Assembly: GCF_001654835.1 (NCBI RefSeq)
Contig: NZ_LXEP01000036.1
Span: forward strand, 124,001 to 188,000
DNA: 64,000 bases
Source: Buttiauxella gaviniae ATCC 51604
GTDB lineage: Bacteria; Pseudomonadota; Gammaproteobacteria; Enterobacterales; Enterobacteriaceae
Direction: 5' to 3'
This document shows positions 31,110 through 41,411 of this stretch, one piece after another. Within the stretch, counting starts at the first letter, position 1; each line of letters opens with the position of its first letter. The notes beneath the pieces were generated by a model, which was given only the letters and a program-made list of their open reading frames with translations, was not told the origin of the DNA and made no database searches. Made by a program: the position numbers and the translations under genes.

Positions 31110-32330
31110 GTGGTTGCTGATAGTCAACCGGGCCATATCGATCAGATCAAGCAAACCACCAATGCGGGCGTAGTTTATCGCTTGATTGATACCCATGGGC
31201 CGGTGTCGCGCATCGATCTTTCTCGCCTGGCGCAACTTGCGCCTGCCAGCATCACGAAAATTGTTCGTGAAATGATTGAAGCTCATCTGGTGCAGGAAAC
31301 GGAAATTCAAGACCCTGGTAGCCGGGGCCGTCCAGCTGTGGGCTTGATGCTGGAAACTGAAGCATGGCACTATTTGTCCGTGCGTATTAGCCGTGGGGAA
31401 ATCTCCCTTGGCCTGCATGATTTAAGCAGTAAGCTGATTGTTGAAGATACGGTTGACCTTGCTATTAACGACTCACAACCGCTTATTGAACGCATCATCG
31501 CGCAGATTGACCAGTTCTTTATCCGCCATCAGCAAAAGCTTGAGCGCCTGACGGCGATAGCTATCACTATGCCGGGTATTATCGACACCAAGCGCGGCAT
31601 CGTGCATCGGATGCCGTTTTATGAAGTCTGCGATATGCCGCTCGGTGAGATTCTGGAAAACTACACCGGTGTGCCGGTCTATATTCAGCATGACATCAGC
31701 GCCTGGACGATGGCGGAAGGGCTGTTTGGCGCTTCAAAGGGCGCTCGTGATGTGATTCAGGTTGTTATTGATAATAACGTCGGTGCCGGTGTGATTACCG
31801 ATGGACGCCTGCTCCATGCGGGCAGTAGCAGCCTGGTTGAGATTGGCCATACGCAAGTTGATCCTTACGGCAAGCTTTGTTATTGCGGTAACCACGGTTG
31901 CCTGGAAACGATTGCCAGTATCGACAGCGTGCTTGAATTAGCACAGCTTCGCATGAGTCAGTCGATGGGTTCCATGCTGCATGAACAACCTCTGACGGTC
32001 GAATCTCTCTGTGACGCTGCGTTAAGTGGCGATCTATTAGCGAAAGATATCATTCTCGGTATTGGTACTAACGTTGGCCGTATCCTTGCGATAATGGTGA
32101 ATCTGTTCCATCCACAAAAAATCCTGATTGGTTCCCCGTTTAACCGAGCCGCAGAGATTCTGCATCCGGCAATCACCAGTTGTATTCGCCAACAAGCACT
32201 CCCTGCGTATAGCGAGCATATGGTTGTTGAAAGTACCCAGTACAATCATCGCGGAACAATGGCAGGAGCGGCGCTGGTAAAAGATGCAATGTATAACGGT
32301 TCATTATTGATTCGCTTGCTGCAAGGTTAA
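31110..32330 (+). CDS. mlc: Glucose-responsive repressor Mlc (DgsA)
   Basis: 406 residues of the ROK family, starting at GTG after AAGGGAG. N-terminal helix-turn-helix (GPVSRIDLSRLAQLAPASIT), a central sugar-kinase-like fold (GAGVITDGRLLHAGSSSLVE), and the zinc site H-x10-CYCGNHGCLE in IGHTQVDPYGKLCYCGNHGC. Mlc represses ptsG, ptsHI and other sugar genes, and is taken to the membrane by dephosphorylated PtsG when glucose is transported. Confidence 0.96.
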   Translation: MVADSQPGHIDQIKQTTNAGVVYRLIDTHGPVSRIDLSRLAQLAPASITKIVREMIEAHLVQETEIQDPGSRGRPAVGLMLETEAWHYLSVRISRGEISLGLHDLSSKLIVEDTVDLAINDSQPLIERIIAQIDQFFIRHQQKLERLTAIAITMPGIIDTKRGIVHRMPFYEVCDMPLGEILENYTGVPVYIQHDISAWTMAEGLFGASKGARDVIQVVIDNNVGAGVITDGRLLHAGSSSLVEIGHTQVDPYGKLCYCGNHGCLETIASIDSVLELAQLRMSQSMGSMLHEQPLTVESLCDAALSGDLLAKDIILGIGTNVGRILAIMVNLFHPQKILIGSPFNRAAEILHPAITSCIRQQALPAYSEHMVVESTQYNHRGTMAGAALVKDAMYNGSLLIRLLQG

Positions 32331-32429
32331 TGTCATTGCCTGATCCACTAAAAATTGCGCTATCTCAATCTGGTCGAATGACTATTCTTTTAGACTTTCA
32401 CTCCTGAATTATTCAATTTTTAATCACTC

Positions 32430-32494
32430 ATACCCTAAATAATTTGAGTTGCAGGCGGGCTATATCCGTCCCTGCGACTTGAAGTTAGATGGGT
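32430..32494. repeat. Short ERIC derivative between mlc and bioD2
   Basis: ERIC ends ATACCCTAAATAATTTGAG and GACTTGAAGTTAGATGGGTA around a shortened middle, 65 bases in total, the same size and design as the element at 9677-9740. Confidence 0.7.
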
Positions 32495-32522
32495 ACTTAA
32501 AGCATTACCTTGGGAGTTAGTC

Positions 32523-33218
32523 ATGCTTACGCGTTTCTTTATAACGGGTACCGATACTGCAGTCGGGAAGACTGTGGTTTCTCGCGCCTTGTTGCAGGCT
32601 CTTGCAGCCAGTGGCAAAAGTGTCGTCGGCTATAAGCCGGTAGCCAAAGGCAGTAAAGAGACGCCAGAGGGCCTACGCAACAAAGATGCGTTAGTTCTAC
32701 AAAGCGTTTCCACTGTCAATTTACCTTATGAAGCCATCAATCCTATCGCTCTTAGCGAAGAAGAAAGCAGCGTGAGCCATAACTGCCAGATTAACTATTC
32801 GCTGCTGTCTGATGGGCTGCAGTGTTTGGCCGGGCAGGTGGATCATGTTGTTGTCGAAGGCACTGGCGGCTGGCGCAGCCTGATGAACGACTTACGTCCA
32901 TTGTCGGAGTGGGTGGTTCAGGAACAGTTACCGGTGTTGATGGTGGTTGGGATTCAGGAAGGGTGCATCAATCATGCCTTGCTGACAGCGCAGGCGATTG
33001 CCAATGATGGCTTGCCACTGATTGGTTGGGTGGCAAACCGTATCAATCCAGGGCTTGCACACTACGCAGAAATTATTGATGTATTAAGCAAGAAATTGCC
33101 TGCACCGCTGGTGGGCGAACTGCCTTATTTGCCTCGAGCAGAGCAGCGTGAACTGGCAAATTACATCGATTTATCCCGTCTTAGCAGCGTTCTGACTGTA
33201 GACCGTTTGCGGGCGTAA
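32523..33218 (+). CDS. bioD2: Dethiobiotin synthetase homologue BioD2 (YnfK)
   Basis: 231 residues. P-loop [20 protein letters not shown], the KPVAKG motif ([15 protein letters not shown]) and [20 protein letters not shown] are those of dethiobiotin synthetase, which forms the ureido ring of biotin with ATP and CO2. It is the ynfK-type paralogue next to mlc as in E. coli, not bioD of the main bio operon. It ends 48 bases inside the 3' end of clcB, which runs the other way. Confidence 0.93.
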   Translation: MLTRFFITGTDTAVGKTVVSRALLQALAASGKSVVGYKPVAKGSKETPEGLRNKDALVLQSVSTVNLPYEAINPIALSEEESSVSHNCQINYSLLSDGLQCLAGQVDHVVVEGTGGWRSLMNDLRPLSEWVVQEQLPVLMVVGIQEGCINHALLTAQAIANDGLPLIGWVANRINPGLAHYAEIIDVLSKKLPAPLVGELPYLPRAEQRELANYIDLSRLSSVLTVDRLRA

Positions 33219-34466
33219 CCAGCGCGAAAGCGCAGAAGCAATTACGCACGCCAGCAGTAAGCCGGGGAGTAAAGTAAATTCCCCGGTCATTTCACAAACC
33301 ATCAATGTGGACATAATCGGTGCATGCGTGGTCGCCGCTAAAAGCGTTGCCATTCCGGTTAATGCCAACAAAATAGCGATGCTATCGCCACTCCACTCCC
33401 AAACTCCAAACCATTGACCGACCACCATTCCCAGTGCCGCCCCAACAAATAGCGTTGGCGTAAAGACACCACCTGGCGCACCAGAACCGCTACTTGCCAG
33501 CACCGCCGCCAGTTTGTAAACCAAAATACCGGCGACAAACAGCAGTGCCGGGGGCTGTGAGAGGAACGATTGCACTACGCTATAACCATTTCCCCAAACC
33601 AATGGCGTAATCAGCGAAAGCAGTCCAACCAGCAACCCCCCTAACGCAAGCTGTAGCGGAGGCATTAAATGCAAACGCTGGAATAGCTTGCTGCTATGTG
33701 ACATCAGCCAAAGAAACAGTGGCCCGGCAAGACCTGCAAGCAGGCCGAATGCTGCCATCAGCAAGTATTGTATAGGTTGCGGAGCGCTTAACGCTCGCAC
33801 GGTATACAGCAACGCTTGTTCGTCATTGAGTAAATGAGTCATCAACAAGGCGCTGACGGCAGCAATTACTACTGGGCCAAGTGAGGCGAGCATCAGCGTG
33901 CCAAACAGAATCTCTGCGATAAACAAACTGCCAGCCAGTGGTGCGTGGTAGGCGCTTGCCATCCCGGCTGCGGCACCGCAGGCGACCCACAATTTCCATT
34001 CATCTTTATTTGAGAAACGCTGGGCAAATACCGAAGCAAAAACGGTGGCCAATAATACCATCGCGCCTTCGCGACCAATGGCACTACCGCTTGCTACCAC
34101 AATCAGTGACGCGGCCGATTTGACCAGACTTGCGGATACATCAAGACGCCCGTCGCCGGTTTCTATGGCTTCCATATAGTCAGTGGGAGCAGAAGGGCGC
34201 TGGCGTGTAGCGCGTTGCCAGCCCCAAAGTAAGGTGCCCGCAAGTAAACCACCAATAGCCGGAGTGAGTAATCTGCGCCACGGCGATAGTGCAGCAGCGG
34301 CGGCAACCAGGCTTCCGCTATGATCGCCAAGGAAAAGGCCTTCAAGAAAATACATTGACTGGCGAAACAGCCAGACGACCAATGCAGAGGCAACGCCAAT
34401 CCAGACGGCGAAAATTAGCCGTCGAAGCATGCCTTTCATATCGGGGAAGTGGTTTAGATGGCGCAT
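33171..34466 (-). CDS. clcB: Chloride/proton antiporter ClcB
   Basis: 431 residues from the ATG at 34466; starts at 34439 or 34430 are also possible, and the longer frame to 34505 is unlikely as it would run through a REP-like palindrome. CLC signatures: [17 protein letters not shown] (GxGREGP type), [20 protein letters not shown], and [21 protein letters not shown]. coli ClcB helps in extreme acid resistance. Its 3' end overlaps bioD2 tail to tail by 48 bases. Confidence 0.92.
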   Translation of the reverse strand: MRHLNHFPDMKGMLRRLIFAVWIGVASALVVWLFRQSMYFLEGLFLGDHSGSLVAAAAALSPWRRLLTPAIGGLLAGTLLWGWQRATRQRPSAPTDYMEAIETGDGRLDVSASLVKSAASLIVVASGSAIGREGAMVLLATVFASVFAQRFSNKDEWKLWVACGAAAGMASAYHAPLAGSLFIAEILFGTLMLASLGPVVIAAVSALLMTHLLNDEQALLYTVRALSAPQPIQYLLMAAFGLLAGLAGPLFLWLMSHSSKLFQRLHLMPPLQLALGGLLVGLLSLITPLVWGNGYSVVQSFLSQPPALLFVAGILVYKLAAVLASSGSGAPGGVFTPTLFVGAALGMVVGQWFGVWEWSGDSIAILLALTGMATLLAATTHAPIMSTLMVCEMTGEFTLLPGLLLACVIASALSRWLRPQTVYSQNAAKTG

Positions 34467-34479
34467 CAAAGCATTGTAA

Positions 34480-34551
34480 GGTGGATAAGCGTGAGCGTCA
34501 TCCACCGTTTGTTGCTGTTTTGTCGGATGTCGCTGGCGCTAATCCGACCTG
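34480..34551. repeat. Two REP-like palindromes between clcB and osmV
   Basis: Unit one is GGTGGATAAGCGTGAGCGTC followed by ATCCACC (34480-34506); the same type occurs at 38328-38356. Unit two (34521-34551) contains TGTCGGATGTCGCTGGCGCT and AATCCGACCT, the type also at 27051-27130. The pair lies in the 3' region of the osm operon. Confidence 0.6.
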
Positions 34552-34576
34552 GAGTAGAGTAATATTGGCGTTGAAA

Positions 34577-35716
34577 CTACGAAATATTCAGCGCTCGGCG
34601 GGTACGGCCTGAACTGAGGTAATCGGCGATATAATCTTGCGAAATTTCACCGCTGTAGCGGCCATCTTCGTCAGTAATCGGCATCCACACCATGTTGTGC
34701 TCGTAGAGCTTAGATAGCACGATTCGCAGGTTATCTTCCGCACGTCCGGTCACGCGGAACGGGTGCAGTAACTCAGAGCATGGGCCGATAGCACCACGTG
34801 CTTCCCGGCGCTTCACAAAGCCTAATGGCTTACCTTCACCATCCACCACGGTTATCGAGCGCATGTCGTTATCATCCATGGTAGAGAATGCTTCCGGTAA
34901 CGGTGTGGACTCACGCGCGGTAATTGTCGGTTGTTGGTCGGTGACATCACCAGCCTGAACCAACAGCAGACGTTTCAAGGTGCGATCCTGGCCAACAAAC
35001 GACCCCACAAATTCATTGGCAGGCTTAGCTAAGAGTTCATCGGGACTGGCGCATTGCACAATTTTCCCCTGACGGAACACGGCGATACGGTCACCCAATT
35101 TCAGAGCTTCATCAATATCATGGCTCACCAGCATGACGGTTTTCTTCAGCTGACGTTGCATTTCCAGAAATTCATTCTGTATAGCTTCACGGTTGATAGG
35201 GTCGACCGCACCAAACGGCTCGTCCATCAGCAGTACCGGAGGATCCGCCGCCAGTGCCCGAATCACGCCAATACGTTGTTGCTGCCCGCCTGACATTTCA
35301 CGTGGGTAACGGTTCAGGAAACGGTTAGGGTCGAGCGCCACCATACTCATTAATTCGCTGGCGCGTTCTTTACAGCGCGCTTTATCCCAACCCAGCATCC
35401 GCGGGACGACGGTAATGTTTTCTTCAATCGTCATGTTCGGGAACAGACCGATTTGCTGGATAACGTAGCCAATATTGCGGCGCAGCGTGACGGTATCCAG
35501 CTCGTTAGTGTTTTTACCGTTAATCAGAATATTGCCGCCGGTTGGGGCTATCAGGCGGTTAATCATCTTCAGTGTGGTGGTTTTGCCACAGCCAGAAGGG
35601 CCGAGCAGCACGCACATTTCGCCTTCAGGCACATTCAGGCTGACGTTATCAACCGCGTTAAATGTTTGGCCGTTCTTCTGAACGAACTGTTTGGTGAGAT
35701 TTTCCAGTTTAATCAT
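34577..35716 (-). CDS. osmV: OsmU osmoprotectant importer ATPase OsmV
   Basis: 379 residues. ABC ATPase (Walker A GPSGCGKTTTLKMI, signature MSGGQQQRIG, Walker B LLMDEPFGAVDP, switch His in SHDIDEALKLGD) plus a C-terminal CBS-type pair (SITVVDGEGKPLGFVKRREA, MVWMPITDEDGRYSGEISQD) as found in glycine betaine ATPases, where it senses ionic strength. Last gene of a four-gene operon; it overlaps osmW by one base (TAATG type). Confidence 0.9.
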   Translation of the reverse strand: MIKLENLTKQFVQKNGQTFNAVDNVSLNVPEGEMCVLLGPSGCGKTTTLKMINRLIAPTGGNILINGKNTNELDTVTLRRNIGYVIQQIGLFPNMTIEENITVVPRMLGWDKARCKERASELMSMVALDPNRFLNRYPREMSGGQQQRIGVIRALAADPPVLLMDEPFGAVDPINREAIQNEFLEMQRQLKKTVMLVSHDIDEALKLGDRIAVFRQGKIVQCASPDELLAKPANEFVGSFVGQDRTLKRLLLVQAGDVTDQQPTITARESTPLPEAFSTMDDNDMRSITVVDGEGKPLGFVKRREARGAIGPCSELLHPFRVTGRAEDNLRIVLSKLYEHNMVWMPITDEDGRYSGEISQDYIADYLSSGRTRRALNIS

Positions 35717-36363
35717 TATCGAATCCCCTTAGGAGTCAGCACCACTTGTAAACGATGCAGTAACCAATCAAGCACAATAGCCAAAACACAAATCATCACC
35801 GCACCGGCAATCAACATACGGATGTCGCTGCTGCCGATACCGTTAAGCAATAACAAACCTAAGCCGCCAGCACCGATCACCGCAGCAATTGCCATTACGC
35901 CAATATTCATGACCACTGCGGTACGAATGCCGCCAAAAATGACCGGCAGGGCCATCGGGATTTCAACCCAACGCAGGCGTTGCCAGAAGGTCATGCCGAT
36001 ACCACGCCCGGCTTCACGCAAGCCCGGAGGCAAGCTGTCGAGAGCGGTGTGCGTGTTGCGCACAATCGGCAAGAGCGAATAGAGGAAGACGGCGGTAATG
36101 GCGGGGAATACGCCAATCCCTTGTCCAACCAGCGAAAACAGCGGAATCATCAGACCAAACAGTGCGATAGAAGGAATTGTCAGCACGATGGTGGCGATAC
36201 CCAGTACCGGTGTGGCGAGCCATTTATGGCGCACAATTAAAATCCCCAACGGCACGCCAATAATTATCGCCAGCCCCACGGCTAATAAAACTAACCACAA
36301 GTGCTGTAGTGTCAGGCTGCCAAGATAACCTGCGTTATCAATCATATAATGCAACGTTTCCAT
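35716..36363 (-). CDS. osmW: OsmU permease OsmW
   Basis: 215 residues, six predicted helices of the OpuBB/YehW type: LVLLAVGLAIIIGVPLGILI, TIVLTIPSIALFGLMIPLF, and the EAA loop REAGRGIGMTFWQRLRWVEI. It forms the channel with OsmY. Operon position and sequence match the Salmonella OsmU system. Confidence 0.9.
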   Translation of the reverse strand: METLHYMIDNAGYLGSLTLQHLWLVLLAVGLAIIIGVPLGILIVRHKWLATPVLGIATIVLTIPSIALFGLMIPLFSLVGQGIGVFPAITAVFLYSLLPIVRNTHTALDSLPPGLREAGRGIGMTFWQRLRWVEIPMALPVIFGGIRTAVVMNIGVMAIAAVIGAGGLGLLLLNGIGSSDIRMLIAGAVMICVLAIVLDWLLHRLQVVLTPKGIR

Positions 36364-36372
36364 GATGCCTCC

Positions 36373-37275
36373 TTAGAGCAAGCCTTTGTGCTGCAGGAAT
36401 TCTTGCGCAACTTTTTGTGGGGTTTCATGGTCGATATCCACTTTGGCATTCAAGGTGGATATCACGTCGTTATTGAGTGATGCGGAGAGGGTGTCGAGAG
36501 CCTCCTCAAGCCCAGGGTTCGCCGCTAACGTCTCTTTACGCACAACAGGAGTCACGGCATAACTTGGGAAGAAGCCCTTATCGTCTTCCAGCACCTTAAG
36601 ATCAAAGCCTTTTACGCGCCCGTCAGTGGTGTAAATCAACCCTGCATCCACAAACCCATCGCGCACCGCGTTATAGACCAGACCCGGGTCCATTTGGCGA
36701 ATCTGCGGGCGGTCGAGCGGCATGTTGTAGGCTTGCTGCAAAGGCTTCATGCCATCGCTACGCCCGGCAAACTCCAGATCCAGTCCTAGCATCCAATTTT
36801 TATCCGGGTCTGTTTTGCGAATTTGTTCAATTTTTGCCACCAGTTGCGACATGGTATTGATGTTCTCTTCTTCAGCGCGTTTGCGCTGCATCGCGAAGGC
36901 GTAGGTGTTGTTCATATCGGCAGGTTTCAACCACACCAACCCGAGTTTGGCATCAAGTTTCTTAACGGTGTCGTAGGACTCTTGTGGGGTCATACGTTTG
37001 TTGATGTGATTAAAAATAATCAATGAGGTACCGGTATATTCCCATGTCATATCCACCTGTTTGTTGATCATCGCATTACGGGAAATCACGGTGGCAATGT
37101 TGGTCTGCGGCGTCACCTGGAAGCCTTTCTTACGCAGGTACTGTGTGGTCATGGCAGACAAAATATGTTGTTCGGTAAAGCTTTTTGTTGCCAGCACGAT
37201 AGGTTCAGCTTTTGCAGTACCTGCGAATAGCAGCGTTGTGGTGAGTGCGGCAAGTAACGGTTTAAACGGTTTCAT
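36373..37275 (-). CDS. osmX: OsmU periplasmic binding protein OsmX
   Basis: 300 residues: signal peptide (cut after AGTAKA near residue 23), then an OpuAC-type glycine betaine/choline-binding domain ([59 protein letters not shown]). It probably binds glycine betaine and choline-O-sulfate, as shown for Salmonella OsmU. Confidence 0.9.
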   Translation of the reverse strand: MKPFKPLLAALTTTLLFAGTAKAEPIVLATKSFTEQHILSAMTTQYLRKKGFQVTPQTNIATVISRNAMINKQVDMTWEYTGTSLIIFNHINKRMTPQESYDTVKKLDAKLGLVWLKPADMNNTYAFAMQRKRAEEENINTMSQLVAKIEQIRKTDPDKNWMLGLDLEFAGRSDGMKPLQQAYNMPLDRPQIRQMDPGLVYNAVRDGFVDAGLIYTTDGRVKGFDLKVLEDDKGFFPSYAVTPVVRKETLAANPGLEEALDTLSASLNNDVISTLNAKVDIDHETPQKVAQEFLQHKGLL

Positions 37276-37297
37276 GACGGGCTCCTTTTTATTGTTT

Positions 37298-38014
37298 TTA
37301 TTTCACTGTGTGGGGACTTAACACGCGACCTAAGCCCGCGAGTGCAACATCAAGGATCAGGGCAAACAGCGCTGTGGCAGCTGCACCCAAAATCAGTGTC
37401 GGGAAATCATTGAGGTAGATGCCCGGGAAAATAAGCTCACCATAACTGCTGGCACCTATCAAAAACGCCAGCGGCGCAGTACCCACGTTAATTGCTGTTG
37501 CAATACGGATGCCCGAAAGCATGACTGGCCATGCGTTGGGTAACTCAACCTGGCGCAAGCGTTGCCATTTAGTCATGCCAATGCCGTTGGCAGCTTCGAT
37601 AAGCGAAGAAGGGACACCGGATAAACCCGAGTAGGTATTACGGACAATTGGCAGCAGCGAGGCGAGGAACAGCGCGATTATTGCAGGTTTGTCGCCAATC
37701 CCGATAAACACCATCGCCAACGCTAAGACGGCCAGCGGTGGCAAGGTATTTCCGACGTTAAAGATTTGCATCGCATATTCAGCGAAACGGCGAGCAGCAG
37801 GGCGACTGAGCAGAATTCCGCTTGGGATCCCCACTAGCAGAGCCAGCGCCATCGAACTAAACACCAAAATTAAGTGTTGTTGCCCGAGATAAAGCAAATC
37901 CACTTTACGAGCGACTATGGTTTCGGGGCCAATTCCCCAAATCAATAATCCGAGGACGACGATTATTGCCAGTGCACCAAAAAAAGTGCGTTTTACGATG
38001 GAAGTATTATGCAT
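37298..38014 (-). CDS. osmY: OsmU permease OsmY
   Basis: 238 residues from the ATG at 38014, since AGGGAGA lies 10-12 bases ahead; the longer frame starts at a GTG upstream of that site. Helices and the EAA loop ([20 protein letters not shown]) mark the second permease. This is the transporter gene named osmY in Salmonella osmU, not the unrelated E. coli periplasmic OsmY. First gene of the operon. Confidence 0.88.
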   Translation of the reverse strand: MHNTSIVKRTFFGALAIIVVLGLLIWGIGPETIVARKVDLLYLGQQHLILVFSSMALALLVGIPSGILLSRPAARRFAEYAMQIFNVGNTLPPLAVLALAMVFIGIGDKPAIIALFLASLLPIVRNTYSGLSGVPSSLIEAANGIGMTKWQRLRQVELPNAWPVMLSGIRIATAINVGTAPLAFLIGASSYGELIFPGIYLNDFPTLILGAAATALFALILDVALAGLGRVLSPHTVK

Positions 38015-38368
38015 TGCAGTGTGTCTCCCTGGGTGCACGTTATAGCAACCTTGAGGTCGCTTGTTGTTATGCCTTGTGTCGGCAGGGTGTTTTGACCTAT
38101 AGCAACGCAGCGGGAATGATTCCAGTAAATGGGGAAATTACCTGGTGAATGATTAGCGTGTAAATTAACGAGTTAGCCTTGTGCCGCCTCGCTTAAAGCG
38201 TGGTTGTAAAGAATTGTCTTAAAATTAGCTGAGTGAAGTTACGTTGTAACTTTTGCAGGGGAAGTGACGGAGAGAAACTGTAGGATAATGTGGGGTTAAT
38301 ACGCGGGATCGATAAGAGAAAAGTAGTCGGTGGATAAGCGCGAACGCCTTCCACCGTTACTCAGATTC
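38015..38368. other. osmY-dmsD intergenic region
   Basis: 354 bases. It should hold the osm operon promoter (minus strand) and the 3' end of dmsD. A REP-like palindrome lies at 38328-38356. A perfect inverted repeat AAGTTAC/GTAACTT with a three-base loop is at 38236-38252; its core GTTGTAACT resembles part of a Ter site by chance. No gene is seen. Confidence 0.6.
38328..38356. repeat. REP-like palindrome after dmsD
   Basis: CGGTGGATAAGCGCGAACGC and TTCCACCG form an imperfect inverted repeat very similar to the unit at 34480-34506, so the osm operon is bracketed by two copies of the same unit. Confidence 0.6.
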
Positions 38369-38998
38369 TTAGGAGTAGAGCTCTTTTTGTGCGACAGGAA
38401 TCTGTAAACCTTTACTCCACTGAGCAAGTGTCAGGTGAGTTAATTCGCCTAACGCTTGATAGAACGGATGTTCAGCATTAGCGATAAACAACTCCAGGAA
38501 ACGCCCGCTCCACGGCAGGATGTGCCAGGCAAGAAGTTCGTCAACTTTCGGCTGCAATCTTTCTTCAGCAAGCCAGGCGGCCAGCATCAGTAGCAAACCG
38601 AAGTGATCTTCGGGTTCGTTGTTATCTTGCTCGTTGGAGATGTCGTTTTTACGCATCCAGCGGCGTAATTCAAGCATCGAATCACCAAAAAGCACTTGTT
38701 CTTTATCGAGATAGACCGAACCCCAAGGCGAGGCAGGTAAAGCATCCGGGCCGATGAACAGGCGCTGCCAGGCTTCACTCAAAGACTCAGGCTCATAGTT
38801 AAAACCTTCCGCCATACGCTGCGCGATACTCGCCAGTTCTTCATGTTGTACTGGCCATTGCTCAGTCCAGGATGGATCCTGAAGTGAGGCATACAGTGAT
38901 GCGACATCCCGGCTTTTAGGTTCTTGATAAAAAAGCGCACCGAGCACTCTTCCTGTCAGGGCGATTGTCGCCAGTCGTTGCGTTGTTTCAGACATCAT
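38369..38998 (-). CDS. dmsD: Tat proofreading chaperone DmsD (TorD family)
   Basis: 209 residues from the ATG at 38998 (AAGGAAGAG upstream; a second ATG follows directly). It matches E. coli DmsD in AWQRLFIGPDALPASPWGSV, LFGDSMLELRRWMRKNDI, NEPEDHFGLLLMLAAWLAEE and HPFYQALGELTHLTLAQW. DmsD binds the twin-arginine signal of DMSO reductase-type subunits. None of its usual client genes (dmsABC or ynfEFGH) is in the window. Confidence 0.93.
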   Translation of the reverse strand: MMSETTQRLATIALTGRVLGALFYQEPKSRDVASLYASLQDPSWTEQWPVQHEELASIAQRMAEGFNYEPESLSEAWQRLFIGPDALPASPWGSVYLDKEQVLFGDSMLELRRWMRKNDISNEQDNNEPEDHFGLLLMLAAWLAEERLQPKVDELLAWHILPWSGRFLELFIANAEHPFYQALGELTHLTLAQWSKGLQIPVAQKELYS

Positions 38999-39088
38999 TC
39001 TCTTCCTTGTTGCGCGAGTTATGCCGCGCATTCTCTACGGATTGCCTGGCAATTGCTATGCATTAGACATCTACATCCGTTTTAATAG

Positions 39089-39391
39089 CTATTGTGGCTC
39101 ACTTTGTGACCCATCCTGCGTACTACCACCGCTTACCGGATAGTTTCCGCTGCTGGTACGCGTATAAAGGATTTTTTGCGTATCATTACCACAATGGCCA
39201 ACAACTTGGGCATCAGGCTTATCAGCTTGATCGTTAGGAACAATTGTTAAACTAAAGCCTGATTCAGGGACACCGTTATTGATTATTTTTTGCTGAATGT
39301 CAGCCTTGACCGTATCGCAGGAAGTCTGTGCGGCCAGTACGGGAGTTGCTGCAACCAACAGGCATACACCAAGCCAAATTGAACGTTTCAT
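39089..39391 (-). CDS. ynfD: YnfD, DUF1161 periplasmic protein
   Basis: 100 residues: signal peptide (MKRSIWLGVCLLVAATPVLA) followed by the DUF1161 region (QTSCDTVKADIQQKIINNGV, VVGHCGNDTQKILYTRTSSG). Two cysteines could form a disulfide. Function unknown. Divergent from ynfC as in E. coli. Confidence 0.9.
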   Translation of the reverse strand: MKRSIWLGVCLLVAATPVLAAQTSCDTVKADIQQKIINNGVPESGFSLTIVPNDQADKPDAQVVGHCGNDTQKILYTRTSSGNYPVSGGSTQDGSQSEPQ

Positions 39392-39500
39392 CGTATCTTC
39401 CTTCTGTTGAGGGGCTGTAGTAAGAATAGTATCTGCAGTGTAAATTGTTGTATTTGCTTATATCATTGTTGTTACATTTCAAGTCGGGGACAGGAATTAC

Positions 39501-40211
39501 GTGAAGAAAATCATTATCCTCTGTGCGCTGGCAGCGTCTGTTGCCGGGTGTGACAATCAGAACAATACGCTTTCTTACACGCCAGAAATGGCGAGTTTCT
39601 CGAATGAATTTGATTTTGACCCGTTGCGTGGGCCGGTAAAAGACTTCAGCCAGACATTAATCAATGAAAAAGGCGAAGTCGTTAAACGCATTGTTGGCCT
39701 GATATCGGAAGAAGGGTGTTTCAACGAGCTCGAATTTCACGATCTGGAAAACAATACCGGTGCAACCCTGGTGTTGGATGCTAATTACTATCTTGACGCC
39801 ATCACCCGTGAAAAACGGGTAAAGCTTCAGGGGAAATGCCAGTTGGCAGAATTGCCGAGTGGCGCTATTACCTATGAGACGGATGATAAAGGTTTTGTGG
39901 TGGCAGCACACAGTGAAGCGACATCCATTGTTTACAACTACGACGCTGATGGATATCCGTTAGGTAAGGTAACTAAAGCAAAAACTGACACCTTGGCTAT
40001 CAAGGCGAAATCCGGTAGCGACAATAAGAAAAAACTCGATTACACCTCTGAAAGCACCCTCAACGGCAAGTCTATCGCTTTGGTCAAACAAACTTGTGAT
40101 TATGACGGGTATTTCAACCCTCTGGAATGTGTACTGAATATCACCGATGAAAGTGTCAAACCGCCGAAGGTTGAAAGTTTTACGATTAAAAATAGCATCA
40201 ATTATTATTGA
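39501..40211 (+). CDS. ynfC: YnfC lipoprotein (UPF0257)
   Basis: 236 residues, starting at GTG after GGGGACAGGAATTAC. The signal sequence ends in a lipobox (ALAASVAGC, Cys at residue 17; Asp follows, which can mean retention in the inner membrane). The rest matches E. coli YnfC: SYTPEMASFSNEFDFDPLRG. Function unknown. Confidence 0.92.
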   Translation: MKKIIILCALAASVAGCDNQNNTLSYTPEMASFSNEFDFDPLRGPVKDFSQTLINEKGEVVKRIVGLISEEGCFNELEFHDLENNTGATLVLDANYYLDAITREKRVKLQGKCQLAELPSGAITYETDDKGFVVAAHSEATSIVYNYDADGYPLGKVTKAKTDTLAIKAKSGSDNKKKLDYTSESTLNGKSIALVKQTCDYDGYFNPLECVLNITDESVKPPKVESFTIKNSINYY

Positions 40212-40267
40212 TACTTAGGGTAAAAACTCGTGTTAATGGCATTGGATTTACGCGCAAACAACAAAAG

Positions 40268-40299
40268 AGAGCTTGAGTCAGCTTCCTGACTCAAGCTCT
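40268..40299. terminator. Hairpin between ynfC and add
   Basis: Thirteen-base arms (AGAGCTTGAGTCA/TGACTCAAGCTCT) with a six-base loop between convergent genes; very stable, T run weak. Confidence 0.75.
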
Positions 40300-40307
40300 T
40301 GTTGGCG

Positions 40308-41309
40308 CTACGCGGCGCGAACCTTAGCAATCAGCGCCTGTTTTTCTGCATCAGATAAGAAGGCAATTCTTAAACCGTTCTCTTGTGCGGTACGGATATG
40401 TGCCGCACTCAAACCTGCTTGCGGTGCAGCCACATTATATTCGTGAATAATATCGATACCCTGGACGGCTGGGTCATCAGTATTTATCGTTGCCAGCACG
40501 CCTTTATCCAGGAAGGTAATCAACGGGTGCTTATCCATTGAGGCTATCGTGCTGGTTTGGATATTGGACGTCAGGCAGGACTCGATGCCAATCCCATGTT
40601 CCGCAAGAAAATCCATAAGCGCCGGATCTTCGATTGCCTTAACACCATGTCCGATACGCTCGGCGCCCAGCTCACGAATTGCCTGCCAGATACTTTCCGG
40701 GCCAGCGGCTTCACCGGCATGAACGGTGATATGCCAACCCGCATCACGTGCACGGTTAAAGTGACTCAGGAACAAACTACCCGGGAAACCGAGTTCATCA
40801 CCGGCAAGGTCAAGGGCAGTAATGCTATCGCGATGTGCTAGCAGGGCCTCCAGCTCAGCCAGACATGCAGCCTCGCCGAAAGTACGGCTCATAATGCCAA
40901 TTAAGCGGGCTTCAACACCGAAATCACGGCAACCCTGGCGAATACCTTCAATCACCGCTTCCACCACACCCGCAACCGGCAGGTTATGGGTCATGGCCAT
41001 ATAGCCTGGGGAGAAACGTAATTCGACATAATGCAGGCCATTCAGGGCTGCATCTTCAATGTTTTCCCATGCTACGCGGCGGCAGGCATCGAGATCCGCG
41101 AGGACTTTAACGCCCCAATCCAGTTTTTGCAGGAAACTCACCAGGTCAGGTGCTGTTTCCACAACTTGTACGTGAGGACGAAGTGCTTCAAGGGAGTCAG
41201 CCGGGAGCGGCAAATTAAACTGGCGTCCCAGATCGAGAATAGTTTGAGCACGAATATTACCATCAAGGTGGCGGTGCAAATCGGTTAACGGCAGGGTGGT
41301 ATCAATCAT
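40308..41309 (-). CDS. add: Adenosine deaminase
   Basis: 333 residues. Zinc and catalytic motifs: [13 protein letters not shown] at the start (His-x-His), [28 protein letters not shown] and [10 protein letters not shown]. It turns adenosine and deoxyadenosine into inosine forms in purine salvage. In E. coli it follows malXY; here it follows the malY remnant. Confidence 0.97.
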   Translation of the reverse strand: MIDTTLPLTDLHRHLDGNIRAQTILDLGRQFNLPLPADSLEALRPHVQVVETAPDLVSFLQKLDWGVKVLADLDACRRVAWENIEDAALNGLHYVELRFSPGYMAMTHNLPVAGVVEAVIEGIRQGCRDFGVEARLIGIMSRTFGEAACLAELEALLAHRDSITALDLAGDELGFPGSLFLSHFNRARDAGWHITVHAGEAAGPESIWQAIRELGAERIGHGVKAIEDPALMDFLAEHGIGIESCLTSNIQTSTIASMDKHPLITFLDKGVLATINTDDPAVQGIDIIHEYNVAAPQAGLSAAHIRTAQENGLRIAFLSDAEKQALIAKVRAA

Positions 41310-41386
41310 GGTCGCACTCTTTTTTTGATTTAAGTGCGCAACAGTATAAGAACAAACGCACCTAAATAGCTACGTTGCGCAAACAA

Positions 41387-41408
41387 AAAGGGGAGTTTTC
41401 TCCCCTTA
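41387..41408 (-). terminator. Terminator after the malY remnant
   Basis: Arms GGGGAG and CTCCCC around four bases; on the minus strand five T follow. It is just after the malY stop and would separate mal transcripts from add. Confidence 0.85.
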
Positions 41409-41411
41409 ACT

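Noticed and set aside
38236-38252. Second Ter-like core (GTTGTAACT) upstream of the osm operon
   Set aside because: Only nine bases of the core agree, the strictly conserved bases before it do not, and the match is part of a simple inverted repeat AAGTTAC/GTAACTT.
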